DNA of 64,000 bases, taken from the NCBI GenBank assembly GCA_040954595.2, contig CM082582.2, positions 4,898,001 to 4,962,000 of the forward strand, in the 5' to 3' direction. The notes under the pieces are model-generated. The model saw nothing but the letters and a program-made list of their open reading frames with translations, did not search any database and had not been told where the DNA came from. The DNA comes from Balanoglossus misakiensis (lineage: Eukaryota; Hemichordata). The position numbers and the translations under genes were made by a program. Below are positions 12,397 to 24,403 of this stretch, piece after piece (the stretch's first letter is position 1; each line of letters opens with the position of its first letter).

Positions 12397-15300
12397 TTAA
12401 CGATGCGTGGAAGCCCGTCCTGTTTGGCAAATAACTCGTGAGCGACTTTATCTCTCATGCAGGCGGGGGAAAACCTGCAAAACATATTCGTCGAACTGTT
12501 TTACGGAGAATGCGTTCCGGACCTTCGTCTCCTGCTAATAGATCCTGTTTTGATGTCAGGAGTTCACGGAGCTGCACGTGATAACGTTATGCATCTTTAT
12601 ACGTAGCACGCAGACACAGTGTCCTACTTTCATGGGTGAGTGTGGGAAGGGTCGTCGATTTTGTGAAAGACTTGGCTCTCGTCATGTTTTATTGCAGTCT
12701 TTGAAATGTCATACGTTTTGTACCAACAAACGCGGAGCTATACACACAGAACCCACCCATCATTTGTGGCCCGTCTCACCCACATTTTCACACTCTGTAT
12801 TTTTTTCTTTTACAGGTTTTAACACTGTATTAAAGACCACCAGACCTGAACTTAGAACTTCGTGGTTGCGTGTCTTTCTCGCTTTTCACCCACAATACTG
12901 TTCTCTCCCGCCTTCTTTAACATATTGTCCCATACTGACACTAAAAACTTTGAATGATCACTGCTAGTTTGTTTCGTTAATACATGTATAACATCATAGA
13001 TTGGGACAATATTATTATATATTTTAAAGAACACTGCATGGTTTTCCAGGCAGAGCGATGCCTATATTGAACGGGAAATTGTTCAAATTCTTCGGATTTT
13101 CGTTCAAGTTTCAGAAATGCCGTTGGGTTACTTCGAAAAGAAATAAAAGAAACAATATAACGCGATGTTTTGTTCTTACTTTCTTTGGTATTCACCCACA
13201 CAGTTTCTTCATAGAAGAAGCCAAGCCTTGCTCTTTATATTGGTTAGAGTTCAAATTAAATCAGCCATAATATAATTACGGACGGATTAAGCTCAAGTAT
13301 AGCGTTACCGTGTCCCAAAGTGGCGTGACCGTGTCTCAAATAACAACCCAGTGCAAAAGCGGTTGGACACCTGCTTTGGCATGCACCCAGATTCATAAAT
13401 GATCATTCTAAGTAAACGCTGTATTCTGTACATGTAAGGTTGTCATTAGAAAACCATTAGGGCGTGCGGTTGTTTTATGATCAATGACGGTCTATTCTGG
13501 GAAAGGGGTAATGTTTTAAATCGGTTAAATTACAAAGACAAAATCTATACTGTACTAGGAAATAAGGAGTTACGGCCAATTAGATGCGTTACATGCATAT
13601 ACCCATATCAATAATGACCGGCCAAAAAGTCATGTGACATGTACCAGGAATAACGGACGTCGATTGCATCATCATCATCATTACCACCACCATGCACCAC
13701 AACCGACGAAGTCGACGGTCGTCACCATGGTTTCTGTCGAGGATACTGGTATAATTAAAACAGATATGTGGAATGTGGAAGGCAGTTCCTTTGAGAATAT
13801 TCTCAACACTGACGAAGTTTAGTGCTTGCTTGTTTCTGTCCAATGTTAATACTCAACAGAAGATGTACTCGGGTACATTTAAATGGTTACAAAGTGAAAT
13901 TGGTAAAGAAAATATTCCCCCAAGTAACTCGATGCCACCGTAACCGTTCCGATGTATTGCAACTTAGTAAACCATTAAAGGCTGGAGTCACTGTCCATTG
14001 AATTGCAGCAACTGGCGTGACTCTACTGCTTTGCAATCTGCCAGCAGAGACTCTGGTTCTATGGTGACAGCCTGAGATATTCTACAACGCCCACGGTTCT
14101 AACTTAAACGCCAACGCACACACCCTTGAGTTTAACTACCTGATCACATTATAGTACAACGCGGATCCACTGATAAGAACAACAGTTATACAAATAAGGT
14201 ATTAATAGGGGGGGGGGGAGTATGAATAAGAATTCACTTAGTGGCTTAAAACAATGAGCTTGTAATCAGCACTTGCGTGTGATGTGAAAACAACCAATAC
14301 ACATGCAAATACGGTTTGCATGAGGTTTTCAACCACGAAGGGTTTTTTACAACCTTTACAGTTAGTGTGTAGTGTGGCCATACATAAATTCATGCCCTGT
14401 ACGAACGACTGACAGAATTTAATCTATGAAACGTTCTTACACTTCCATTTATATCTTGTTATGTGATTTGTCCCTTTTGCATGGTAATGGCCGCCACCCA
14501 CTGGGGTATATACGAGGACAGGCGAAGTCGTGACACATTCATAATATTTCTAGGGTCCTCATTTGATTTGTCTTGATTTGATTTCGATATCTACATATCT
14601 GCTTAATCATCTTTTCATGGAAGCAATATTAAAAAAATCTTGACAAGAACTTCACAAATCTAGTTTTTTCCGTTGAGAAAAACATTCCCATCTCTCTGTT
14701 GCACTTTCCTTTGGAGAGATTACTGCTTCCAACGTGATATTAAATAACTGCCTGATACTAATTTCCATTGATTTATTCTTGTTGCAATAAGTACCTTATA
14801 ATATCGAAGTACCGTTTATCGAATTTTAAGATTTATACCCTCTTGCGATTATTGTCGGTTAAGTTTCCTGTGGAGTCTGAGTTGACGAGTAATACCAATT
14901 GTCAAAATCGGACGTCCTGTCTGTAATGATATAAGGCCGACATCTGTCTAACTAGATGTTCTATCCAAAACGCTACCTTATAAGGAAAGTCGTTTTTCGA
15001 AGTTGGTAGCCCTGCATCAATCGACATTCAGCCGAGTCACTGTGATTTTCTTAAGGTGGCATCTAAAATTTCTGTTTCAAACAAACAAGTGCGTTGTAAT
15101 GTCATGTCCATGGTTGTATCAACATCCATGCGTCAGCTGTTGCTTGGTGACGATGTTTCGGAAAGTTCCACGTCATCAGTGAAGTACAATAAAACAAACT
15201 TGACACACGAACCGTGACGTCACACCTGGCGACTTGGTTTCAAAGCGCGAGCCGCCGGATGTCTACAGTTAAGTTTTCAATGAGATTCATTTACCAACAA

Positions 15301-18300
15301 AGCACTCCTGGACGCTGAATAGCAGTGGCGCAATTGAAGACATCGTAAAACGGTGGAAAGTTTTTAACTTAAAGCCCTCTATTACGTCATGCGCCTTTAA
15401 CATTCATGTCACCCGGGCCATCCACGTCACGTAGTACGCATTCATACGCAATCGGAAAATCCTATTACATCAAGTGAAGGGCTGAACTTGGCGTCTGAGC
15501 GAAATGTTCGATGTAACAATTGCAAATCCGCAATTCACGCCTAACGTATTCGCTGCACAAGCGATGATGTGTTGAAACTATATCCGTGCTTGAATTAACT
15601 TTTATCAAAATAAAAGAAAAACAAAATAGAATATCATAAGTATTAAATTAATAGAAATTTGAGTCAAATGTAGTTTGTTTGTTTAACGCCCGTTTTCGTA
15701 GTTTTGAAGTCAGTCACCGTCTCAAATAAAAACATTTTAAAGTACGGTACACTACGGGGCGGTACTAACATTCCAGTACTAGGCTTGGTCAGTTACCGGG
15801 TGAGACAGGTTCAATACAGAATGTTTACAATGTAGTGACTTTTTAATAGTCTGGAGATTTAATAACCGGTTAAAAGTAACCGTCTAATGGTTTTTGGACA
15901 CTGACAATCAGCAATGATCTATCCGAAGACGTGTTTGAAACCATGAGTAAAATATCTACAACTTGGACAGGGATAACTTTAAGTTGAACGCTTTTCAATC
16001 GAGCTACAAGAGTTGCAACACGCCGGTACTGCCAAATCAAGACCCCCCCCCCCCGACCCAAAAGTACACAGCCACATCAAAACCCGATTTCCGTAATTTA
16101 TTATCTTTTATCGAGGCCAGACATTTCTTTCAAGCTATGTTAAACATCTAAATACACTAGAATAAATTGCTGATACCAGCTTTTCACCTCTTGAGAGCAG
16201 GTGTGGTAAAAGTATTTGCCAAACACGAACTCTGTCACGTGGAGGGGAAAGAACACTCACTCATCGGTGCGTAAATCAAAATTATCTCCAGACGGCACTT
16301 AGGCCCCACTCGTGACAATATAGAACTTTTCAGGTACACTTGTAGAGAGATATTTCTTGGAAAAAAACGACTCAGTATAAAAACAAATAAAAATGTAAAA
16401 TCCTGATAGTACTTGTATACTAATACCAATGAAATGTTATTTTATGGACCGCAATATCACCAGCCTTATAACCCTTGGTTTTTGAGTGTTTATTTACAAA
16501 TATTAGGTATCCTGGCTACAGATCCCGTGGGGTACGTGTATCCCCTTTTATGAATCAACATTTCGTGAACCCACTCCTTGATTGGTATGCATGGGCGGAA
16601 CCAATGGCTTTCAATGGAGCATTAGCATACGTCAAAGGGTGGTACATAAATAGGCGCCCTACAATAGCGGCGAATGAGTGCATTTTAGGAACGTCAGATC
16701 ACATAAAGCTCTACCGTTGGTTGTACACTACACTACACTGTACTGTACAGGTTAGAGTAAGGCCACACGACTAGTGAACTGAACAGCGAAGTCGAAGTAC
16801 TAGGGTTGGGGATCGGACACGAAGCCATACTGTGATAAGGAGCTCAAACTTGATGTTTTGCTGGTAAGTTTTGTCATGTTTGCGCCTTGCACGTGTGGAT
16901 TATATGGCACACGCAGCCGAGACATAGAACGAACGTTACACTGAGATAGCATCGTCTTACTCGACACGTTCATTCATGCTTCAAAAAAACCGCAACTGTC
17001 AGGCAAGACAGACTGTGGGCGTTCACGCTGCTGCTAGAGGATAACGTTGAATTTCACTGTGAAGTTTAGTCGCCGAGTACTTCAACTGGTGACTATGACA
17101 TTGCCAGCTCCTGATAGATTACGAAAGATCAAAAGTTCAAACCCGTCGTAATAACGAGTTTGATTTTCGATAGTAAGCCGTGTGACTACAATCAAACGTT
17201 ACAGTGATGCACGCCCAACTGTTGAACTCCAAACATTGGTTATCTTGCAGTAAACTTTAATTTTTTGACGTGTTGTACGCGAACTATTGTTCAAATCTTT
17301 TTGTGAAGTAGTAATCGCGACCGTAGAGTACTAATTGCATTGAATTATCCTTAGCTTGATTCTAATATGTTCAACAGACGCCCATTTATTCAAAGGTGAT
17401 GTATCGTTCGTCCATTGTACGACGCTGCATACCTTGTCAGGGCCAGCCATGTTTTCTTTTCAATTTCGCTCCTATAAAATCAATGCACCGTGCCGCAGTG
17501 TTGCTAAAAATAGGCGTTTTAGCATAATAGATAAATCAAGCCTCCAAGTTTGACCATACTCTCGGTTATCCTTGGTTTAACTGACTGAGTTGTTAAACAA
17601 CAGGTGGTCGACTGGGCAAACGTCGTCACTTTCTCTTCTTCAAGTTTTAGCTTACCGAAATCCGTTCGAAAAATGAGAAAAAATGAATGAATGATACACC
17701 ATGTTGTCAATACCCTTCACTGGCTGAAGTTTGTGTGCTGACATCGCCCGAGGGTGAACGTTCTCGGGTTTTGAAATTCAAATCAACGCATTTTTCCTTG
17801 ACATGTCTACGGTCTATACGGATGGCGTATAATAGGGGCCTATTATACACACACTCAACTCCTAAAGAAAAAGAAACTTGTGCAACCTTCAATGCCATTA
17901 TTGAGGTAGAAACGATTCGAACACAAGTAGGAAGACATCAGACAATACTGATAGCTACGAACGTTCCTGCGGACGAACCAGACAGCAATCGGAAAATCTC
18001 AACCACTAAACGATTGGGTAAACATACAGCAACGCTATACTGAGTCTATACGATTAAGTACTTAAAAGTATTTCGCAATTTAGGTGTGTCGATTCAGTTG
18101 ACTTAGATAAGCACTCGTACAAATAATTATTGCAGAAGTTTAACATGTCTGCAATGACGGTTAATGGAACTGCTGACCTAATACTGTCTAATCCTCATCA
18201 TTTCCCAATACACTAGTCACAATAATGGTTTGTTTACGTGGTTTTCAAGCATTGTATTCTGTTAACCGTAAACTTTGAACATTCTTTGTGTGTTTGGAAA

Positions 18301-20755
18301 GTAAAATCGGGTTGGCCGGAGATTACACTAACCACCGTTACTTAAGCTTAATAAGGGTGTATTTTTAGCCCGAATTGCGCGCGGTATTTATTGTGGTGTC
18401 GTCATGACAACCACTGTGTCTATTTTTCCTCTGGCGGTATGACTCACCGAAAAAGTATTGAGATGCATCTTGAACTGTATGTGAGTATATGAGGATTAAA
18501 ATAGGTACAGGTTGAAAGATTGCACGTATTCGAGGGTGGGGAAGTTTTAAACTGTAGCTGTGCCGAAATATCACACGAAAATTATCGGATCCTTTAGTCG
18601 TGTTTCCCCCAAAATAACGAATCAAATATACGTAGAATATTTCAATCGGCAGAAACAAACACGGATTCGTGTTTTTGAGTAGGTCCCTTTTATATGTGTT
18701 TGATGGATTTTACTTTAAGCTGCAGTTTACAAAATCACTGGATTACAAGGATCACTGATATTACCGATGGAGTTGTTTAAGTCTGGTGATAAAGTGTATA
18801 GTGGGCAATCGGTTTCCGGTTGCTGTCTAACATTCCTCCGAATACCCATTTAAAGAAGACTTCAAATGTGGGTTTGATCTATGGTTTTCTTCAACATTTA
18901 TTGTACAAAGGTATTTGACCCAGTTTCCGATGGCCCCACGAGTTCCTTCCCGCGACCATTTGCGGTTTCCCCGCACAAGGTATACGAAAAAAGGCGAAGT
19001 GGACATTTCCGGTTGAAATAGGTTATCATCATTGTGTTTGTATTTTTCATTCTTGAAGCACCGTTATCAGATTAGGCGGGGATTCTTTTCACGGTCAGGA
19101 TTAAGTCAGAGAATATTTGACATCAGAGCTGCATGGCATTTGGATGCGCCCTACCACACCTATCATTAATTTCTAGTTTGTCTGTCACCTGTAACTGGCA
19201 ATGACGTAGCCGATATTCCTGCGTATATTTGGGGGGGGGGGGGGGGGGGTTGATGAAAAGTCAAGTGCCTTGATTGAGGGCATGATAATATAGTTATGTA
19301 TAGGGCTTGAACTCGCCATCCTCATACGGTAAACCTATATCAACCGTCATAAGCTAAATTTAAGACAACAACCATGCACAGCTGTGTAAGGAATAACAAG
19401 TGATGAAAACCACCATAATTTCGATCGTCGTCGACGCCATCTTCTCAATCGTCGAGCTATATATGATTGTTATCTGCTAGATCGACTGAAGGTATATTTT
19501 GGGTAGCCGATGTAGATAAAAGGGGGTGCAAGAAAATTTCGACAGAATAAGAAAAAAATAGAGAAAAAATAAATGAGGTGAAACAGGCAGACGGTAAAAT
19601 GTGACTATTGTATACGAGGAATGCCGTCAGTCAGCATCGTCGAGATTCATTCCGCCCCACCTGCTTGCCACATCTAAATGTACAATATCCGGAAGGTAAG
19701 AACTCCGTCGTCGACACGCCGTAAAATGAACGGAAGTGAGTTGGTAACAAGGAGTGGTTCACCAGTGGCTGGGTCAAGTGTTGTTGACCCCAAACTCTTT
19801 GGCCACGCCCTTCCCTCTGTCGGTCCAGACTTCACTTCTCCTTTACACGCAGATCGCGCCGACTGATCTATCGTGGTGGAATGTGGTAAATCTTCAACTC
19901 TAAATTTTGCTGAGTCATTCGAGACAAATATGCATTACAGCCACAGAGAATAATCTTTTTCAGCAAAACACTTCCAAAGCAAGTAATTTGCAACAAAGTT
20001 GAAGGATTTATAAACTTATTTTTTGAGAAATATCAACCATTTTGAAATGAAAAATAAATCAGCGGATGCTACATGCATTGTGACATGACATCTCACGCTG
20101 AACTGAAGTGTATTTAAAGTGAATTTGATGTCGTTTTAATGATATAGGCCTAATCATGTACAAATAATTGCAGCGTCTGTCACCCTTTCTGTTGTGATTA
20201 GAAATTATTCACAATTCGTTTTAATGGAGCGATGGACAGATCGACCTAAAATTGCCTGTCCTTGGGATGCCAAGCAACTTCGTCTGTTATTATCGTCAAC
20301 GTACACATCTTGTTTTAATTCAAACGTTTCCCCGATGGGCAGGGTGCAGGGTGTTTGATACCCTCAAGGAGTTTACCTTGATGTCCCGTCAAAGGCCTCT
20401 CACATGTTGTATATATATAGCTGCATTGGTAATCGTCTCCTGAAATTCCCTACACGCCCATGGCCGGTAGGATTTCTATTAAGGTGGCTCTAAGGGTGCC
20501 CCTGGTAGCAATCAATCATTGTCTAGCAAGATAAATAACACGGTTGACTTCGCTGCAATGGTAACCTCTTTGTCCGTCGCACCCACCTGTTGATTTACAA
20601 ACTTTGTAACGCGTCGCTGACTCGACGATTCGGGACAAAAGTGAATTACCTTGATTAAGGATTCGGCATGCAAAACAGACCCTTTCAGGAATTGTAGTTT
20701 CCTCTCCTAAACCCCGAAGAGTTTATATTTTATTCAATCTCAGGTATAGGAGGAT
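12397..20755. other. long intergenic region with no supported gene
   Basis: Open frames here are short, lack domains and do not chain into exons with matching phases. Contents seen: a (CAT)/(CCA)-rich patch near 13670-13700; poly-G/C runs near 14207, 16041 and 19231; a perfect CRE palindrome TGACGTCA at 15215-15222; and one copy of an inverted dispersed repeat at about 16640-16860. Distal regulatory content is possible but not demonstrable. Confidence 0.5.
16640..16860 (+). repeat. dispersed repeat, copy A (inverted relative to 26735-26955)
   Basis: Shares a run of segments with the reverse complement of 26735-26955: the 'gtggtacataaatag' block, the 'gaacgtcagatcacataaagctct' region, the GTA/CTA-rich run, and 'agtaaggccacacgac' through 'gagctcaaacttgatgtt'. 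Similarity is high by eye with small indels. No coding capacity; possibly a MITE or SINE. Confidence 0.7.
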
Positions 20756-20831
20756 AGACTGAAAGATTCAGTCCTGTGCGGGCGCTGTGACCCTTAGGGG
20801 AGCACTCGCACACGACTGAATCTTTCAGTCT
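20756..20831. repeat. 76-bp foldback (18-bp perfect inverted repeat)
   Basis: Arms 20756-20773 (AGACTGAAAGATTCAGTC) and 20814-20831 are perfect reverse complements around a 40-bp loop. Each arm is itself partly palindromic. It lies about 320 bp upstream of the first PPPTM precursor start; no equivalent was noticed upstream of the second. Confidence 0.8.
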
Positions 20832-20989
20832 AAAGTATAAGGGAACCTGTACAATTCGAATCAGGCATTTTCACCAACTGTTGGCAATAGGTGCGCATCG
20901 TCAACGCATCTTTGTGTGTATTTTCGTGATTCTCGCAGTATTATATTTTGAAACGTGTTCAAGTCGGAAAATGGTACTAGTAATAGTTT

Positions 20990-21148
20990 AAGTATGCTTC
21001 AGGACACAATTTCTTTATCTGAGGAATCGTGGCACCATGATTATTATTCTCTGAGCGACAGACTACAGGCATCCCTTGTGTGTATAATTAACTCCCATGT
21101 TTACACATGTTAATATGGATATTCTTTCTTTCTATCTCTATAGGGTGA
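20990..21148 (+). promoter_or_regulatory. conserved 5' flank of the first PPPTM precursor
   Basis: About 160 bp upstream of the start codon matches, with few changes, the 5' flank of the second precursor (25148-25310, minus strand). Shared blocks include 'aagtatgcttc', 'ggacacaatt', 'ccatgattattattctct', 'cagactacag' and 'cctatctct...agggtgaATG'. The conservation extends well past the coding start, so promoter and/or 5' UTR were duplicated with the gene. The pyrimidine run followed by 'tag' just before the ATG also resembles a splice acceptor, so a 5' non-coding exon is possible. Confidence 0.55.
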
Positions 21149-22722
21149 ATGTATTCAAGAAATAAAATGGTAACTTCATTTCTCGGCGTGTTCTTCTCTG
21201 TGTGGTGCGTCGCTGTCACTGTGGAAGCGAGAGCTCTGGCAGACATAGCCAAGACAGGCGACATTTTGAATGGTTTAGAAACTTACAAGAGTGAGGCGAG
21301 AAGTGGTATCGAGGCTCGTGGTGATGATGGTGCAAAGGTAAAATACGACCTTTTAGAAGAATTAGATCTTCTGATGAAAGCGCTGAATAGTAGAGACGAC
21401 GAATCAACTGCCAGTCCAGCAGCTGGTACCAGTTCTGAAGAACACGATAACCAGTGGCCACAGCCGACTGCAAACAGTGGACAATCAAGCGAGGTCGCCG
21501 AACCATCTGAATCCGATGAAGACGTATCCGATGATCGGTCGGATTCATCTTCCAGTGAATCCGAATCAGAGTCCGAATCAGACGACAACGATGTCCCCGA
21601 TACATCAGATTATGTGCTTACACTGCTGCAAGAAATCTTAGCCATACTTGAAAACAGTGACAAGGTAATGATGTTTTTAAAGAATATCTCTCTATCTCTC
21701 AATGATCTCCACACCTCCCTTCCGATCCCCCTCCCTCCTCATCCCTGTCTTTCAACTACGGACATCGAGTGGTAGAGATGACAGTACATCATGTATATCG
21801 TATAATTAGACCAATTTCTGGTGACCTGTGGCACTCTGCCTTGGAGGTTATCCGAATAAGCGAAGGCTAAAGGAGACCATTATTGCAGCACAATTATACA
21901 ATTTATATCCTTGTAAAGACATTATATTATTGTTATTCATATTAGGAAGTGCTGCCTTCACCCTCAAGAAAAGACATGCGCCCCCCGCCGACAATGCGAG
22001 AGGACGAAAGTAAAGTTCCACCAACCCTGAAAAAGGACGCAAGACCGCCACCAACTATGAGAGAGGATTCAAGACCGCCGCCAACAATGAAAGATTTGTT
22101 GAATGAAATTCTCTCTGCAGATTCTAGAAAAGACGAGCGCCCTCCACCGACAATGAGAAAGGACGCAAGACCGCCACCAACTATGAGAGAAGATTCAAGA
22201 CCGCCACCAACAATGAAAGATTTGTTGAAAGAAATACTCTCTGCAGAATCCAGAAAAGACGAGCGCCCTCCACCGACAATGAGAAAGGACGCAAGACCGC
22301 CACCAACTATGAGAGAAGATTCAAGACCGCCGCCAACTATGAAAGATTTGTTGAATGAAATTCTCTCTGCAGATTCTAGAAAAGACGAGCGCCCTCCACC
22401 GACAATGCGAAAGGACGCTAGACCGCCACCAACTATGAGAGAAGATTCAAGACCGCCGCCAACTATGAAAGATTTGTTGAAAGAAATACTCTCTGCAGAA
22501 TCCAGAAAAGACGAGCGCCCTCCACCGACAATGAGAAAGGGCGCAAGACCGCCACCAACTATGAGAGAAGATTCAAGACCGCCGCCAACTATGAAAGACT
22601 TGTTGAAAGAAATTCTCTCTGCAGACTCCAGAAAAGACGAGCGCCCTCCACCGACAATGAAAAAGGACGCAAGACCGCCACCAACTATGAGAGAAGATCA
22701 GAGAGTGCCGTATCATCATTAA
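21149..22722 (+). CDS. secreted multi-peptide precursor with PPPTM repeats, copy 1 (2 exons, 430 aa)
   Basis: Unrecognised family. Exon 1 (21149-21664) and exon 2 (21946-22722) join in phase 0. The N-terminus has a hydrophobic signal sequence (FLGVFFSVWCVAVTVEA) starting at Met7, which has the better start context; Met1 is also conserved in copy 2. A helical-looking segment (DLLEELDLLMKAL) and a Ser/Asp/Glu-rich acidic domain (about residues 85-150) follow. Exon 2 encodes a 42-residue unit in five rounds plus flanks: RKDERPPPTM, RKDARPPPTM, REDSRPPPTM, KDLL(N/K)EILSA(D/E)S. I count 17 PPPTM and one degenerate VPPTL. RK/KK pairs or single R/K separate the units, suggesting proteolytic release of octapeptides such as DARPPPTM and of a DLLKEILSAES-like peptide. 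No Gly amidation donor is seen. Neuropeptide, antimicrobial peptide or structural secreted protein are all open. Confidence 0.75.
22053..22690 (+). repeat. 126-bp coding tandem repeat inside precursor copy 1
   Basis: Five rounds of a 126-bp (42-codon) unit, itself made of three related 30-bp blocks plus a 36-bp block. Differences between rounds are few and mostly silent or conservative (aat/aaa, gat/gaa alternation of LLNEILSADS and LLKEILSAES), with odd and even rounds resembling each other, which hints at expansion by a double unit. Confidence 0.85.
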
Positions 22723-22736
22723 TGTACATTTTGTGG

Positions 22737-22850
22737 TAGCTGTGGTAACGCAGCTCACAGTCCATCTTGAGGGACTGTGCGCAGCTGTACTGTCGTGACG
22801 TGGGGGTAATCAGCACCCCCCCCAATGGTACAGCTGCGTTACCACAGCTA
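22737..22850. repeat. 114-bp foldback just after precursor copy 1
   Basis: Perfect 19-bp inverted repeat: arm 22737-22755 (TAGCTGTGGTAACGCAGCT) and arm 22832-22850. It begins 14 bp after the stop codon, so the 3' UTR would fold into a long hairpin. The arms enclose an imperfect inner palindrome and a C-run. Could be a MITE or an RNA structural element. Confidence 0.75.
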
Positions 22851-24101
22851 ATTTTGTTGTAAAACGCTCAGATAATAAGCTCTATGACGATTGATTTCGA
22901 TCAAATCGATATCCACGTGGTCAGAATTTCACAGCACCGGCTGAAGCACAATTTTGCACAGTATGGGGTGTGCGTTCTATCGTTTGCAGGTTTGACGTAC
23001 AAGTGACTTGATCACCCTTTAGATGTATCAAACGAAAAACACTGTAAATGGAGAACCAACTATTCGGACAAAATAACCAAACGCTGCTTTCTGCTTGAAA
23101 AACGCCCGTCGATTGTGAACCAGACGAGAAACCAATATTGTAGTTCGGACTCTGAGCAGCCGAATAGGCCACAAGTTTGGCTCTGTCACATGTAAGTCAC
23201 TGGTTAGGTCTAATCTGATTAAATCCGATGTCGAGATGGGTTGGTCTTTTCGCTTGAATCGATTTTGTGGTCTGTACATATACTAGTACATATATTTAAC
23301 ACGTTTCTATGACATTGACTGCCATTTGACGTAAAATTGTAGTATAACAGTTCCTGAAATTTGTTGTCCTTTATACTTGCCACAGTCATTTTTCCATTTG
23401 TGAGTCAGTTGTGTTGTTCCATGCAAAGTATTTTTTATCAATTTGAAACTAAAATGAAAACATATCAAACTTTATGTAGGGGACTACCCAGAATTGATTC
23501 ACAATTCAAGAAAACGTTATCACAGAATTGTCATTTTCTTGATATTGTACATGTGGTTTGACTTGTTGGAACATGGTTGAATATCCATCAACTGTACACA
23601 GAAATGTAAAAAAGGCGACTTTGTCCCTTTCATTGGAAAAAAGTAGTCTTTATTTTACATCAATTGATGTACAGACAGCATAAGTAAAACAGATATAAGG
23701 AAAGTGACATTAAAAGCAGATTTTGAGTAGTCCCCTACTTTTAAGAAAGTAACACATATCAAACACTTGATTTTCGCAAGCTTGTGATAAAACAATGGCA
23801 TTCTCGTTTTAACTTAATTTAATGACGTAATCACCCAGGAAAAAAATACAGTGTATTTATATATTCGTTATAAGTCGTTTCCATGCCTTAAATTAACGTT
23901 GTCTGCATTTTGTATCTCGTCGAGGGGCCAGTAACCCTTAACTGCATTTTTTTCAGAATTTTATATTGTATGCAAAGTATGAAGTTTCTCTTTTCAGCAA
24001 ATTGTGCTGAAAGACCTGGTATTCAAATTGTCATCAACGCAACCGTGACCAGTTAGAGTTTTGACAACTGGACACTATGATTTGTCAAGGCGCAAATTGT
24101 C

Positions 24102-24157
<56 letters not shown>

Positions 24158-24403
24158 ATACGACACCAACAAATACAACAACACTGTATTTAACATATTC
24201 TGTGTTGACATATGTTGGAATGCGGGGTCTTCAACATGATGTAGGGGGTAGAATGAGGTACACAGAACACTAGGCTACTGCTCCTTTAAATAATTGTGTC
24301 AATGTTTTATCGTTAACTGTCGCCTCTATTAATTGGTGTAATAAATCAACATATTAAAGTGTCATTTTTTTATCCATAAAGTACCGCAGTCTTCTCCTTG
24401 TTC
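22851..24403. other. intergenic stretch between the convergent PPPTM precursor genes
   Basis: No gene seen. Holds a (CAA)n run at about 24102-24157 and, from about 24045 to 24400, a segment with matching blocks in 26945-27400. Confidence 0.5.
24045..24403. repeat. 3' flank of precursor copy 2, related to 26945-27400
   Basis: Shared blocks in the same order include 'aaccgtgacca', 'ttttgacaactgga', 'attaattggtg(t)aataaatc(a/g)acatatta' and 'agtcttct(c/t)cttnttctcagcc' (approximate). The match runs up to almost exactly the end of the coding region of copy 2. It contains a (CAA)n expansion absent from the other copy. Confidence 0.6.

Noticed and set aside
12297-12485. Minus-strand frame with MRDKVAHELFAKQDGLP, faintly like the first exon of ADAT1 (DKVA...LP)
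   Set aside because: Similarity is only a few residues and it runs into the transposon end at 12396; not enough to call a duplicated exon.
17687-18043. 118-codon open frame
   Set aside because: No domain, no splice context, and composition like the surrounding intergenic DNA.
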